From positions 6,460 to 21,001 of the forward strand of contig JAMCRM010000183.1 of the NCBI GenBank assembly GCA_023380575.1: 14,542 nucleotides of DNA, written 5' to 3'. The position numbers and the translations under genes were made by a program. The number at the start of each line of letters is the position of its first letter. Positions within the stretch are counted from its first letter, which is position 1. Origin of the DNA: Acidobacteriota bacterium. Its GTDB lineage: Bacteria; Acidobacteriota; Terriglobia; Bryobacterales; Bryobacteraceae. Positions 1 through 6,940 of the stretch are shown one piece after another. The notes beneath the pieces were generated by a model, which made no database searches, was not told the DNA's origin, and worked only from the letters and a program-made list of their open reading frames with translations.

Positions 1-305
1 CGGATATCGGCTTTCAGCCTCGGGTGGTGGCCCGCTGCGACTACACGGAGACGATCAAGGCGATGGTGCAGACGGTGCCGGGGATCTCGCTGCTGCCGCT
101 GTGGGCGGTGGAGAAAGAGGTCCAGAGCGGGACGCTGTGGCTGGTGAAGACGCGCGAGCGGCCCCTTTCACTGAAAATCGTGCTGGCGCGGCGCAAACGC
201 AAGTACGCCCCGCCGGCGGTCACCGCGCTGGTCAACGCCGTTCGCGAATACTCCGGAGGGCGGCGCGTCCCTACTTCCCGGCAAACGGGCGTAACGGCCG
301 AATGA
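1..305 (+). CDS. LysR-type transcriptional regulator, C-terminal fragment (5' end outside window)
   Basis: The reading frame is open from base 3 and ends at a TGA at 303-305, so only about 100 C-terminal residues are visible. They match the end of the LysR substrate-binding (effector) domain. Aligned by eye with the complete LysR protein at 5623-4691, about two thirds of positions are identical, including the blocks RCDxTETIKA, SLLPxWAVEKEV and RERPL. The DNA-binding half lies outside the window, so the protein's true length and start cannot be given. An internal GTG at 24 is not a real start, because the homology continues upstream of it (GFQPRV). The last 35 bases overlap the 3' end of the convergent DUF1080 gene, and there is no room for a terminator between them. 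The strong similarity to the second regulator suggests a duplication and perhaps related inducers or operators; this is inference. Confidence 0.85.
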   Translation, partial: DIGFQPRVVARCDYTETIKAMVQTVPGISLLPLWAVEKEVQSGTLWLVKTRERPLSLKIVLARRKRKYAPPAVTALVNAVREYSGGRRVPTSRQTGVTAE

Positions 306-1056
306 AGATGTTCCGGTAGGCAACCGGGCCGTGGTCGCCCTGCAACATCAGGGGATTCGTCGGCGCCTCCGGGATTTTCATGGCGGAGTTGGTGGGGCCG
401 TCCACGGTGACGTTTTCCTGCACCAGAAGGCCGTTGTGCAGGACCCGCAGGAAGCGCGCGTCTTGGGTCTTCCGCCCCTCCGGATCGAATCGCGGACCCC
501 GGAACCAGATCTCGAACGACTGCCATTGCCCCGCCGGGCGGGCCGCATTGCGAAGAGGAGCCGTACCCCCTTGTCCTTTCCCTTTCACGATGCGCTCGTA
601 AACACCGCCGCAGTCGTGCGAGGTCGGCTGTGCGGTGCCAAAGCTGTCCTTGACCTGGATCTCGTATAACCCGTGCAGGTAGACGCCCGAGTTGGAGTTC
701 TTCGGGATGAGGAACTCGACATACAACTCGACATCGCCGAACTTTGCGTCGCTCACCAGGTTGGAAGTGCGGCCGGCCGGTCCGTTCAGAATCCGGCCGC
801 CCGGCGCGGGAGTTGCGAACAGACTCTCCCCGTTCCAGCCTATCCCCTTCGCCGTGAACCACTGCAGGGGCTTGCCGTCCAGAGCATGCCATCCCCCCAT
901 GTCCCTGCCGTTGAGCAGCGGTGTCCAGCCGTCCTCCAGCAGGTAGCGGGGATCGCCGTGCGCGGCCCCATCGTTCAGCGAGGCTGCGTTCTGAGAGGCA
1001 AGCGGGAGCGCGGCCAGCAGCAGCGCCGCCAGGCATGCGGCAGCAGCCTTCACCAC
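271..1056 (-). CDS. Secreted DUF1080 (3-keto-disaccharide hydrolase-like) protein
   Basis: This is a 261-residue protein. Residues 1-22 form a signal peptide (short positive start, Ala/Leu-rich core, LASQN cleavage region), so it is probably periplasmic. From about residue 42 on it is a DUF1080/PF06439 domain, a concanavalin-like beta sandwich. Visible family blocks are GWTPLLNGRDMGGWH, NSNSGVYLHGLYEIQVKDS, CGGVYERI, and a C-terminal LMLQGDHGPVAYRNIFIRPL. Characterised members cleave 3-keto-disaccharides or related 3-keto-glycosides; the substrate here is unknown. The gene overlaps the receptor stop by 7 bases (GTGGTGA). Two GTG codons in tandem (1056 and 1053) could both start it. A GAGG at 1062-1065 sits 5 bases before the first and 8 before the second. 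Either way, translation is coupled to the receptor. The 3' end overlaps the convergent LysR fragment. Confidence 0.88.
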   Translation of the reverse strand: MVKAAAACLAALLLAALPLASQNAASLNDGAAHGDPRYLLEDGWTPLLNGRDMGGWHALDGKPLQWFTAKGIGWNGESLFATPAPGGRILNGPAGRTSNLVSDAKFGDVELYVEFLIPKNSNSGVYLHGLYEIQVKDSFGTAQPTSHDCGGVYERIVKGKGQGGTAPLRNAARPAGQWQSFEIWFRGPRFDPEGRKTQDARFLRVLHNGLLVQENVTVDGPTNSAMKIPEAPTNPLMLQGDHGPVAYRNIFIRPLRPFAGK

Positions 1057-4000
1057 GCAAGCCTCAGGGCCAGTTGCACGCGACGCGCGCTTCTTGCCGC
1101 CGTCGGGGTGAGGAACAGAGGATCCACCTGATTGCCGCCGGCGTCAAACCTGGCGGTTCCGGAAACCGACGAGAACTGCGTATGATTCATGGTGTTATAA
1201 GTTTCGAAGCGCAGTTGCAGGTAGCGGCCTTCCTTGCCCAGCGGGATGCGGCGGTAAACGGACAGGTCCCAGTTGTTCAAGCCCGGACCGCGAAGCACGT
1301 TGGATCCCGTATTGCCCATGGTGCCGGGCGCCGGACGGCCGAAACGGTCCCGTTCATTCGCGGCGCCCGGGTTCGCCACGTCGGGACGCGCCGCCTCCGA
1401 CGGGGTGCCGGTCAGGTTGGCGCCGTCCACGGTGCTGATTCCCGGTGTGAACGGAGCGCCGGTTGAGATCCGCGTGATGCCCGAGAGTTCCCAGTTGTCG
1501 GTCACCACGCCCAGCAGGCGCGACTGGAAAATCCTGCCGGGCTCCGGCAGCCTGTAATAGTAGGACATGCTGAACACGTGGTTGCGATCGTAGCTCAGGC
1601 GTCCATAATTCCTTACAGTCGGCGGGAAGAACGGACTTACAGAAGTGTCCCAGTTCGTCGCCGTGCCCATATTTCTGGCGAAGGTATAGGCGACCGTCAC
1701 CGAACCCCGCTTCACTCTTTGCCGGAAGCTCGCCTGAAGAGAATGATAATTGGAGTTGCCGGCCATCTCATACGCAGTGATATCGCCATATCCCACGAAA
1801 GGACGCAGGAAGTTCGGAGGCAGCGCCGAATTGGCTGTGGTCGGATCGCGGTTTTCCGGATGCCGGTCCAGGTACTGCGCCCCGATGGGAACCGGGTTGA
1901 TGTTCCGTACCCACCAGAGGTGACGGGCAAACGAGCCGACGTACGAGACATCCAGCGAACTGCGCGGTCCGAGACTCTGCTGGACCCCGAAACTGGCGTT
2001 ATACGCGCACTCCGGCTTCTGATCGGGTCCGGTGAGAAAGGTCTTCACGGTGCCCGGCGCCACCACCGCCTGGTCCGCCGTCTGCAGCAGGGTGTCGAAC
2101 GTGCCGTAGTAGATCGTCGGAGTATACACTCTGGGCGGAGTGCTTCCCATATAGGTCCAGGGTGAATTCACGGACCTGTTGAAGTACACGCCGCCGCCAC
2201 CGCGCAAGACCGTCTTTCCGGCCACGTTCCACGCGAAACCCAACCGCGGCCCCAGGAACGTGCGGGGCATGTCCGCCAGCGCATTCGGCAGGCCCCGCGT
2301 GCCGGCTTTTGTCATTCCGTTTGCGAAGTTTCCTCTGTTCAACGCATAGGTGCCCACAAGATTGCTGCGAAACGTCGCCCCGGTTACGGGGTCCAGCGCC
2401 ACTTTCTTGCCGGCGGAATTGTACGCCGGGCGCAGCAGCGTCGGCGCCGCGGAGGCCTCCCAGTTTTGCGGGAGGAACACGTAGAATTCGTTGTCTTCCT
2501 CGTCCTGGGGCCCGTCGTGGTACACACGGAGGCCATAATTGAGAAAGAATCGCGGCCTTACCCTCCAGTCATCCTGCAGATACCACTCCAGGTTGGTGAA
2601 CCGGAGCCGCACCCACGGCTGAGCGGTGGCTTCGGTGTAGCTCTGAAAGACGCCGGTCAGGGCGTTGCTGAACGCGTAGTTGCTGTCCAGCGGATTGGCC
2701 CGGTCGCGGCTCATATTCACGACGCCACGCTTGGCCGTCCCCACCGACCGGTTCTTCCGCGACCGCTCGAAATAGATTCCCGCCTTTATCGAGTGAGTGT
2801 GGTAGATCTTGCTGATATTGTTGGAGAGCGTGATGCTGACGCTGTTGGTATACCCGGGGAAGTCGTAACTCAACGTAACACCGGCCACGTTCGCCACGCC
2901 GCCGAACGTCATCGCCGGTATGATATTGGCGGTATTGTTCGCCGGATACCACTGAAGATCGGAAGAGCGTCGCGCCTTTCTGCTGACGCTTGCCGGGTCG
3001 TCGATGAGCCACCTCGGCCCGCTCAGCGAAGTCACGCCGAAGACGAACTCGTTGAAGATGGTCGGGGTGATGGTCGCCGTGCCGTGCAGGCTGGCAAGCC
3101 AGGCCGGGCGGTCGATGGAGTTGGTCGTCGGCAGGGGGACGGTGGGACCGCCCAGGTAGTACGACGTCTGTGTTTCCGAGTTCAGGTTCACGCGGGCGTA
3201 CATCTGCAGATTTTCGCGCGGTGAAAAGTCCGTCCGGAGGGTCTCCACGCGGCGGGGCGAAGGATAACTGGGGTTCGTAATGTGGTTCCACTGATACCGC
3301 CGCGCCGGTTCCGGATCGACGAAATTCGGCTCCGGGAATAATTTCAGCATGGCCTGTCCCACGCGATTTATCCTGGATGCCGGTATCACGTTTCCCGGGA
3401 ACGCGATCTGATCATTTAGCGCATCGGTAATGGGGACCAATCTTCCGTTGACGTCATAGGTTTGGGAAAAGTCGCCGTTTCGCTCCAGCGGGGTGGGGAC
3501 GGTACGGGTTGTAGCCGCCCTGGCCACAAGCTGCTCCTGAATCTCGTGCGAGAAGAAAAAGAACAACTTGGACCGATCTGCGTTGAACTTCCCGGGTATG
3601 TAAATAGGCCCGCTTAAGTTGTAGTCGAATATGTTATAGCGGTATCGCGGCCGGCCGATCTTGTTACGGTTATTGAAATAATTATTGGCCGTAAACTGCT
3701 CGTGCCGGTGATACCACCCGGCGTTGGCGTGGAAACTCTTACCGCCGCCCCTGGTGATGACGGTGATGGCGCCGCCCGAATTCCTGCCGGATTCGGCGGA
3801 GTAGTTCGTCATGAGAACCTTGAGTTCCGCGACGGAAGACATGGACGGCACGCTGCCCAGAGTTCTGGCATCACCGATGTCGATGTTCGATATGCCGTCG
3901 ATCGTCATGTTCTTGTTGTTTTCCCTGGCGCCGCTGATGTAGATGCCGAATCCACTATCGCCGGACGGTGATTCGCGGCTCTCGTTGGTGTCCACCACGC

Positions 4001-4469
4001 CGGGCAGCAATGCGACGGCATCCATGATGTCCCGCGATTTGATCGCCAGGGCGGACAACTCCTCGTCCTGCAATACTCCCGCCCGCTCCCCCGAGGCCGC
4101 CATCACCTGCGCAGCCTCCGCGGTAACGGTAACCGTATCCGCCGCGGTTCCGAGTTCCAGACGAACGATTCCGAGGGAACGTTGCTCGCCGGACCGGATC
4201 TCGATGCCGCCCTGGGCATATTGTTTGAAGCCCGGCGCGGACACACTGAGGGAGAACACGGAGGCGGTCAAGTCCGGATAGACGAAAAACCCCACACTGT
4301 TCGTCTTTGTGGTGCGCACAAATCCGGTGGCGTCAGCAACCAGCTTGACCTCCGCGCCGGGGACCACCGCCCCGGTCGGATCGTGCACCGTTCCGGAAAG
4401 TAAACAGGAGATGTTCTGCGCGGGTGCGGACACCGCCACAAACAGGAAAACTGTCAAGAACTTCTTCAC
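1050..4469 (-). CDS. Oar-like TonB-dependent outer-membrane receptor with carboxypeptidase-regulatory-like N-terminal domain
   Basis: The protein is 1139 residues from the GTG at 4469. That start is chosen because GGAGG at 4478-4482 lies 8 bases upstream and the protein then opens with a clean signal peptide (MKKFLTVFLFVAVSAPAQ). An upstream in-frame GTG at 4502 would put 11 extra residues in front of it. Domains: signal peptide 1-18; carboxypeptidase-regulatory-like beta sandwich about 22-108 (GTVHDPTGAVVPGAEV); a TonB-box-like DTVTVTA at about 111-117; plug domain about 118-245 (IYISGAREN, NMTIDGI, SGGAITVITRGG); then a long beta barrel ending in LRLAW, an aromatic end typical of outer-membrane barrels. 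It presumably imports a ligand using TonB energy. No SusD gene lies beside it, as is usual for the acidobacterial Oar-like class. It is transcribed from a strong predicted promoter and overlaps the DUF1080 gene, so the two probably act on the same ligand. Confidence 0.9.
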   Translation of the reverse strand: MKKFLTVFLFVAVSAPAQNISCLLSGTVHDPTGAVVPGAEVKLVADATGFVRTTKTNSVGFFVYPDLTASVFSLSVSAPGFKQYAQGGIEIRSGEQRSLGIVRLELGTAADTVTVTAEAAQVMAASGERAGVLQDEELSALAIKSRDIMDAVALLPGVVDTNESRESPSGDSGFGIYISGARENNKNMTIDGISNIDIGDARTLGSVPSMSSVAELKVLMTNYSAESGRNSGGAITVITRGGGKSFHANAGWYHRHEQFTANNYFNNRNKIGRPRYRYNIFDYNLSGPIYIPGKFNADRSKLFFFFSHEIQEQLVARAATTRTVPTPLERNGDFSQTYDVNGRLVPITDALNDQIAFPGNVIPASRINRVGQAMLKLFPEPNFVDPEPARRYQWNHITNPSYPSPRRVETLRTDFSPRENLQMYARVNLNSETQTSYYLGGPTVPLPTTNSIDRPAWLASLHGTATITPTIFNEFVFGVTSLSGPRWLIDDPASVSRKARRSSDLQWYPANNTANIIPAMTFGGVANVAGVTLSYDFPGYTNSVSITLSNNISKIYHTHSIKAGIYFERSRKNRSVGTAKRGVVNMSRDRANPLDSNYAFSNALTGVFQSYTEATAQPWVRLRFTNLEWYLQDDWRVRPRFFLNYGLRVYHDGPQDEEDNEFYVFLPQNWEASAAPTLLRPAYNSAGKKVALDPVTGATFRSNLVGTYALNRGNFANGMTKAGTRGLPNALADMPRTFLGPRLGFAWNVAGKTVLRGGGGVYFNRSVNSPWTYMGSTPPRVYTPTIYYGTFDTLLQTADQAVVAPGTVKTFLTGPDQKPECAYNASFGVQQSLGPRSSLDVSYVGSFARHLWWVRNINPVPIGAQYLDRHPENRDPTTANSALPPNFLRPFVGYGDITAYEMAGNSNYHSLQASFRQRVKRGSVTVAYTFARNMGTATNWDTSVSPFFPPTVRNYGRLSYDRNHVFSMSYYYRLPEPGRIFQSRLLGVVTDNWELSGITRISTGAPFTPGISTVDGANLTGTPSEAARPDVANPGAANERDRFGRPAPGTMGNTGSNVLRGPGLNNWDLSVYRRIPLGKEGRYLQLRFETYNTMNHTQFSSVSGTARFDAGGNQVDPLFLTPTAARSARRVQLALRLAW

Positions 4470-4477
4470 GACTGGTA

Positions 4478-4482
4478 CCTCC
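4478..4482 (-). promoter_or_regulatory. Ribosome binding site that fixes the receptor start
   Basis: GGAGG on the minus strand, 8 bases before the GTG at 4469. It would fall inside the coding region if the upstream GTG at 4502 were used, so it favours the shorter protein. Confidence 0.75.
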
Positions 4483-4518
4483 GTTCCGGTTGGCGCCGGC
4501 ACTCTGTGCGCCCGATTT

Positions 4519-4546
4519 CAAGAGCGCCCACACCAATCCCCTCTTG
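4519..4546 (-). other. Possible stem-loop in the receptor 5' leader
   Basis: The 6-base arms CAAGAG and CTCTTG pair across a 16-base loop, in the roughly 130-base leader expected if transcription starts near 4598. The pairing is perfect but short and the loop is long, so it may be chance. The rest of the 4470-4690 gap holds the promoter, the operator-like words and the stem-loop after the LysR stop. No small gene is evident. Confidence 0.2.
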
Positions 4547-4605
4547 GCGCCGCAAACGGTGTAACAGGTCTGAAATATCGCGTGACACCGCGGCACCCGG
4601 GGTCG

Positions 4606-4633
4606 AATATAGCATGGACAAAATTCCAGTCAA
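4606..4633 (-). promoter_or_regulatory. Predicted sigma-70 promoter of the receptor / DUF1080 unit
   Basis: On the minus strand, TTGACT (4633-4628) and TATATT (4611-4606) are separated by 16 bases. Each matches 5 of 6 consensus bases, which is the best promoter in the window. The start of transcription would be near 4598, giving a leader of about 130 bases before the GTG at 4469. Operator-like dyads lie just upstream at about 4631-4658, overlapping the -35, where a LysR protein would be expected to bind. Confidence 0.6.
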
Positions 4634-4658
4634 TTGAATTCTTTTGAAGTGAACTTCA
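4617..4658. promoter_or_regulatory. Candidate LysR operator region upstream of the receptor
   Basis: This AT-rich patch in GC-rich DNA carries ACAAAATTC (4618-4626), CAATTGAATTC (4631-4641) and a perfect 6-base inverted repeat TGAAGT-GA-ACTTCA (4645-4658). ACAAAATTC occurs again on the same strand upstream of the oxidoreductase operon (5658-5666). The reverse complement of CAATTGAATT also recurs there. Position over and upstream of the -35 fits an activator site. Binding is inference. Confidence 0.4.
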
Positions 4659-4676
4659 TCGTTGGCTAATCTGCAC

Positions 4677-4690
4677 GCCGCTTGCGCGGC
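4677..4690 (-). terminator. Short GC stem-loop directly after the LysR stop codon
   Basis: On the minus strand, GCCGC-GCAA-GCGGC follows immediately after the TGA at 4693-4691. It has a 5-base perfect GC stem closed by a GCAA (GNRA-type) tetraloop. No run of U follows, so it is not a classical intrinsic terminator; it may stabilise the 3' end or act as a weak or factor-assisted terminator. Confidence 0.3.
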
Positions 4691-5623
4691 TCATCCGCCG
4701 GCGGCCGGCTTCTTATCGGGGTGACGTGAGTTGAGGCTCTTGACGATCTCAATGAAGGCGCGCACGGCGGGAGCGCCGTACGTGCGCTTCCGCGCCGCCA
4801 GAACCACATTCAGGAACAGCGGTCGCTCGCGCTGTTTGACGCGCCAGAGAGTCCCGTTGCGGACTTCTTTCTCGACCGCCCAGCAGGGGAGCAGGGACAT
4901 GCCGAGGCCCTTTTGCACCACCGCCTTGATGGTCTCGGTATGATCGCAGCGCACAATCACCCGGGGCCGAAAGCCAAAATCGTGAAAGTAGCGGTCCATC
5001 ACCCTGTCGATCGCGGAACCCTTCTCGTAAAGAACGAAGGGCACGTTGGCGAGGTCGCCAATCGACGTGTTGCGGCGCGGCACGGGCTTGCCGGACACCA
5101 GCACCATGGGCAGATCGACGACGCCGCAAACCACCCCGAACGAATCCAGTGAGACGTGCGGCTCTTCGCGCAACTCGGGTATCACCAGGAACGCCAGGTC
5201 GATGTCTCCGGCGATGAGTTTCTCCACCAGCGCCTTGACCTGCCCGGTCTGGACCAGCAGGTTGACTCCCGGGTAGCTGGCGAGGAACTCCGCCAGCATG
5301 GTGGGCACGAGATAGGTGGCGACGATGGGACCCGCCCCGATCCGCACGAGACCTCTCCGCACGCCTTTCCATTCGCCCAGCACCCGCGCGGCGGTATCGT
5401 GTTCCGCGACCATCTGCTGCAGGTAGGGGAGGATGGCTTTCGCCGCCTCCGTCAATTTCAGCGCGCGCCCGTCCCTTTCGTAAGCGGGAACTCCGAGTTC
5501 AAGTCCGATGGTCTTGAGATGTTTATGGACGCTCGGCGGACTGATGTGAATGGCTTCCGCGATCCGCTTGATGCTCTTGAGCTGCGCGAGCAGAACCAGC
5601 GACCGGGCCTCTCGCAACTCCAT
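4691..5623 (-). CDS. LysR-type transcriptional regulator
   Basis: The protein is 310 residues, the normal LysR length. The N-terminal winged helix-turn-helix spans about 1-60 (MELREARSLV start, HTH about 18-38 with IAEAIHISPPSVHKHLKTI). A linker helix follows to about 90, then the periplasmic-binding-like effector domain about 91-297 (RIGAGPIVATYLVPTMLAEF, LVQTGQV, DIDLAFLV). The ATG at 5623 is supported by the family-typical opening, although no Shine-Dalgarno sequence precedes it. A predicted -10 box ends only 6 bases upstream, which suggests a leaderless transcript. The gene is divergent from the Gfo/Idh/MocA operon, the classic arrangement for a LysR protein and its target, and lies directly upstream of the receptor gene. 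It is a paralog of the fragment at 1-305. The inducer is unknown; a sugar or keto-sugar intermediate is a guess from context. Confidence 0.93.
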   Translation of the reverse strand: MELREARSLVLLAQLKSIKRIAEAIHISPPSVHKHLKTIGLELGVPAYERDGRALKLTEAAKAILPYLQQMVAEHDTAARVLGEWKGVRRGLVRIGAGPIVATYLVPTMLAEFLASYPGVNLLVQTGQVKALVEKLIAGDIDLAFLVIPELREEPHVSLDSFGVVCGVVDLPMVLVSGKPVPRRNTSIGDLANVPFVLYEKGSAIDRVMDRYFHDFGFRPRVIVRCDHTETIKAVVQKGLGMSLLPCWAVEKEVRNGTLWRVKQRERPLFLNVVLAARKRTYGAPAVRAFIEIVKSLNSRHPDKKPAAGG

Positions 5624-5629
5624 ACCGGG

Positions 5630-5658
5630 ATATTAGCCCGGCGGGAATTCAGATTCAA
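5630..5658 (-). promoter_or_regulatory. Predicted promoter of the LysR gene, giving a leaderless mRNA
   Basis: On the minus strand, TTGAAT (5658-5653) and TAATAT (5635-5630) are separated by 17 bases. The -10 is followed by CCCGGT and then the ATG at 5623, so the expected transcription start coincides with or lies within a base or two of the start codon. The absence of a Shine-Dalgarno sequence agrees with this. Confidence 0.5.
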
Positions 5659-5686
5659 CAAAATTCAATTGTCCTGAACTCAATTC
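5645..5686. promoter_or_regulatory. Candidate LysR operator between the divergent LysR and oxidoreductase genes
   Basis: The intergenic patch is AT-rich and has several repeat elements. These are ATTCAA at 5653 and 5663 (a direct repeat with a 10-base period, one helical turn), AATTG-N9-CAATT (5667-5671 and 5681-5685, a perfect dyad), and ACAAAATTC (5658-5666), shared with the receptor promoter region. It covers the -35 boxes of both divergent promoters, as expected for autoregulation plus activation. Which dyad is the true LysR box cannot be settled by eye. Confidence 0.45.
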
Positions 5687-5697
5687 CGGCGTAAAGT
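5669..5697 (+). promoter_or_regulatory. Predicted promoter of the Gfo/Idh/MocA operon
   Basis: TTGTCC (5669-5674) and TAAAGT (5692-5697) are separated by 17 bases. The match is moderate (4 of 6 bases in each box), as is common for promoters that need an activator. The -35 lies inside the candidate LysR dyad. Transcription would start near 5704. Confidence 0.4.
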
Positions 5698-5715
5698 TTC
5701 GATGGTAGCCCGGAG

Positions 5716-5721
5716 AGGAGG
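5716..5721 (+). promoter_or_regulatory. Strong ribosome binding site that fixes the first oxidoreductase start
   Basis: A full AGGAGG lies 4 bases before the ATG at 5726. It rules against the in-frame ATG at 5702, which would put this motif inside the coding sequence and add 8 residues ahead of the Tat signal. Confidence 0.8.
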
Positions 5722-5725
5722 AGAA

Positions 5726-6922
5726 ATGTCCGATCGGACGGCACGGCGTACCTTCCTGCAGACGAGCGGCGCCGCGGGGGTGCTGCTGTTGAAGCCGGAG
5801 ACGGTGTTTGGCACCCAGGCCAACTCGGCATTGGCGGTGGGAATCATCGGTTGCGGAGGCCGAGGAAATTTTATCGGCGGCCTGTTCATGGAGTATGGCG
5901 GCGCCAGAGTGGTGGCCCTCGCGGATGCTTTCCGCGACCGCGCGGAAGCGGCCGCGAAGAATCTCAAGCTGAATTCGCCGCGGCAATACGTGGGGCTGAA
6001 CGCCTATCGTGAACTGGTGGCCTCGAACCTGGACGTGGTGGCGGTAGACAGCCCGCCGTATTTCCATCCCGAGCACGTGGAAGCCGCGGTTGCCGCTTCC
6101 AAGCACGTGTTCCTCGCCAAGCCCGTAGCGGTGGATGTTCCGGGGTGCCGGAGCATCGCCGCCAGCGGCGAAAAGGCGACGGGAAAAGTGAGCTTCTTCA
6201 TCGATTGGCCGGCACGGGCGCGTCCGCCCTTTCAGGAAGCCGCCGCCCGGATTCACCGCGGCGACATCGGTGAACTTCTTCTGGGCCACGTCTACTATCA
6301 CTGTGCCGCCAGCGCGCCCCGCGGCAAGCCCGGGGTGTCCGCCGACGAGGCGCGCCTCCGCGACTGGCAGTACGACAGGGTACTTTCCGGCGACATCATC
6401 GTGGAGCAGAACGTGCACCCGCTCGATACCGCGAACTGGTACGCCCAGGCGCACCCGGTCAAAGCCATAGGCACGGGCGGCGGGCGGGCAGGGGTGACCA
6501 TGGGCGATTGCTGGAACCGCTTTCTGGTTCAATACTGGTACCCCGGCGAACTGCAGGTGGATTTCAGCTCCGCTCAGTTCTGCAAGGGTTTCTACGACAT
6601 CGGCATCCGCATGTATGGAACCAGGGGAACCGCCGATACGCACCACCTCGGGCCCATCAACATCACCGGTGAAAAGCCCTGGGCCGGATACGCTGGGCCT
6701 CCCAAAGGATACACGGGACTCTGGCGCGAGGGCCCCATCATCAATGTGAAAGAATTCGCCGCGAGCATCCGCACAGGCAAGTTCCTGAACAATGCCGCAC
6801 CGAGCGTTGACGCCACCCTCACCGGCATTCTCGGCCGCACGGCCGCCTATCAGGGGGCCCTTGTCACCTGGGATGAAATGATGCGGCGCAATGAGAAATT
6901 GACGGCCAGATTGAAACTCTAA
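5726..6922 (+). CDS. Tat-exported Gfo/Idh/MocA family oxidoreductase
   Basis: The protein is 398 residues. It opens with a twin-arginine signal (RRTFLQ, Arg7-Arg8, then a hydrophobic stretch GAAGVLLL), so it is likely exported folded with its cofactor, as known for Zymomonas glucose-fructose oxidoreductase. The NAD(P)-binding Rossmann fold starts about residue 36 with GCGGRG (42-47). The family's conserved EKP motif appears as AKPVA with Lys132. The likely catalytic His is His231 in EQNVHPLD. The C-terminal half is the alpha/beta substrate domain and ends with a conserved tail (TWDEMM). These enzymes oxidise or reduce sugar hydroxyls; the substrate here is unknown. It is the first gene of a three-gene operon, 18 bases before the next gene, and divergent from LysR. 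It is a near-gapless paralog of the protein at 10409-9222. Confidence 0.92.
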   Translation: MSDRTARRTFLQTSGAAGVLLLKPETVFGTQANSALAVGIIGCGGRGNFIGGLFMEYGGARVVALADAFRDRAEAAAKNLKLNSPRQYVGLNAYRELVASNLDVVAVDSPPYFHPEHVEAAVAASKHVFLAKPVAVDVPGCRSIAASGEKATGKVSFFIDWPARARPPFQEAAARIHRGDIGELLLGHVYYHCAASAPRGKPGVSADEARLRDWQYDRVLSGDIIVEQNVHPLDTANWYAQAHPVKAIGTGGGRAGVTMGDCWNRFLVQYWYPGELQVDFSSAQFCKGFYDIGIRMYGTRGTADTHHLGPINITGEKPWAGYAGPPKGYTGLWREGPIINVKEFAASIRTGKFLNNAAPSVDATLTGILGRTAAYQGALVTWDEMMRRNEKLTARLKL

Positions 6923-6940
6923 CTGCCGCGGAAGGGAGTT

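Noticed and set aside
4470..4502. GTG at 4502 as the receptor start
   Set aside because: It would place 11 residues before the signal peptide and bury the GGAGG at 4478-4482 that suits the GTG at 4469.
5702..5725. ATG at 5702 as the start of the first oxidoreductase
   Set aside because: The perfect AGGAGG lies downstream of it, 4 bases before the ATG at 5726, and the predicted transcription start is near or past 5702.
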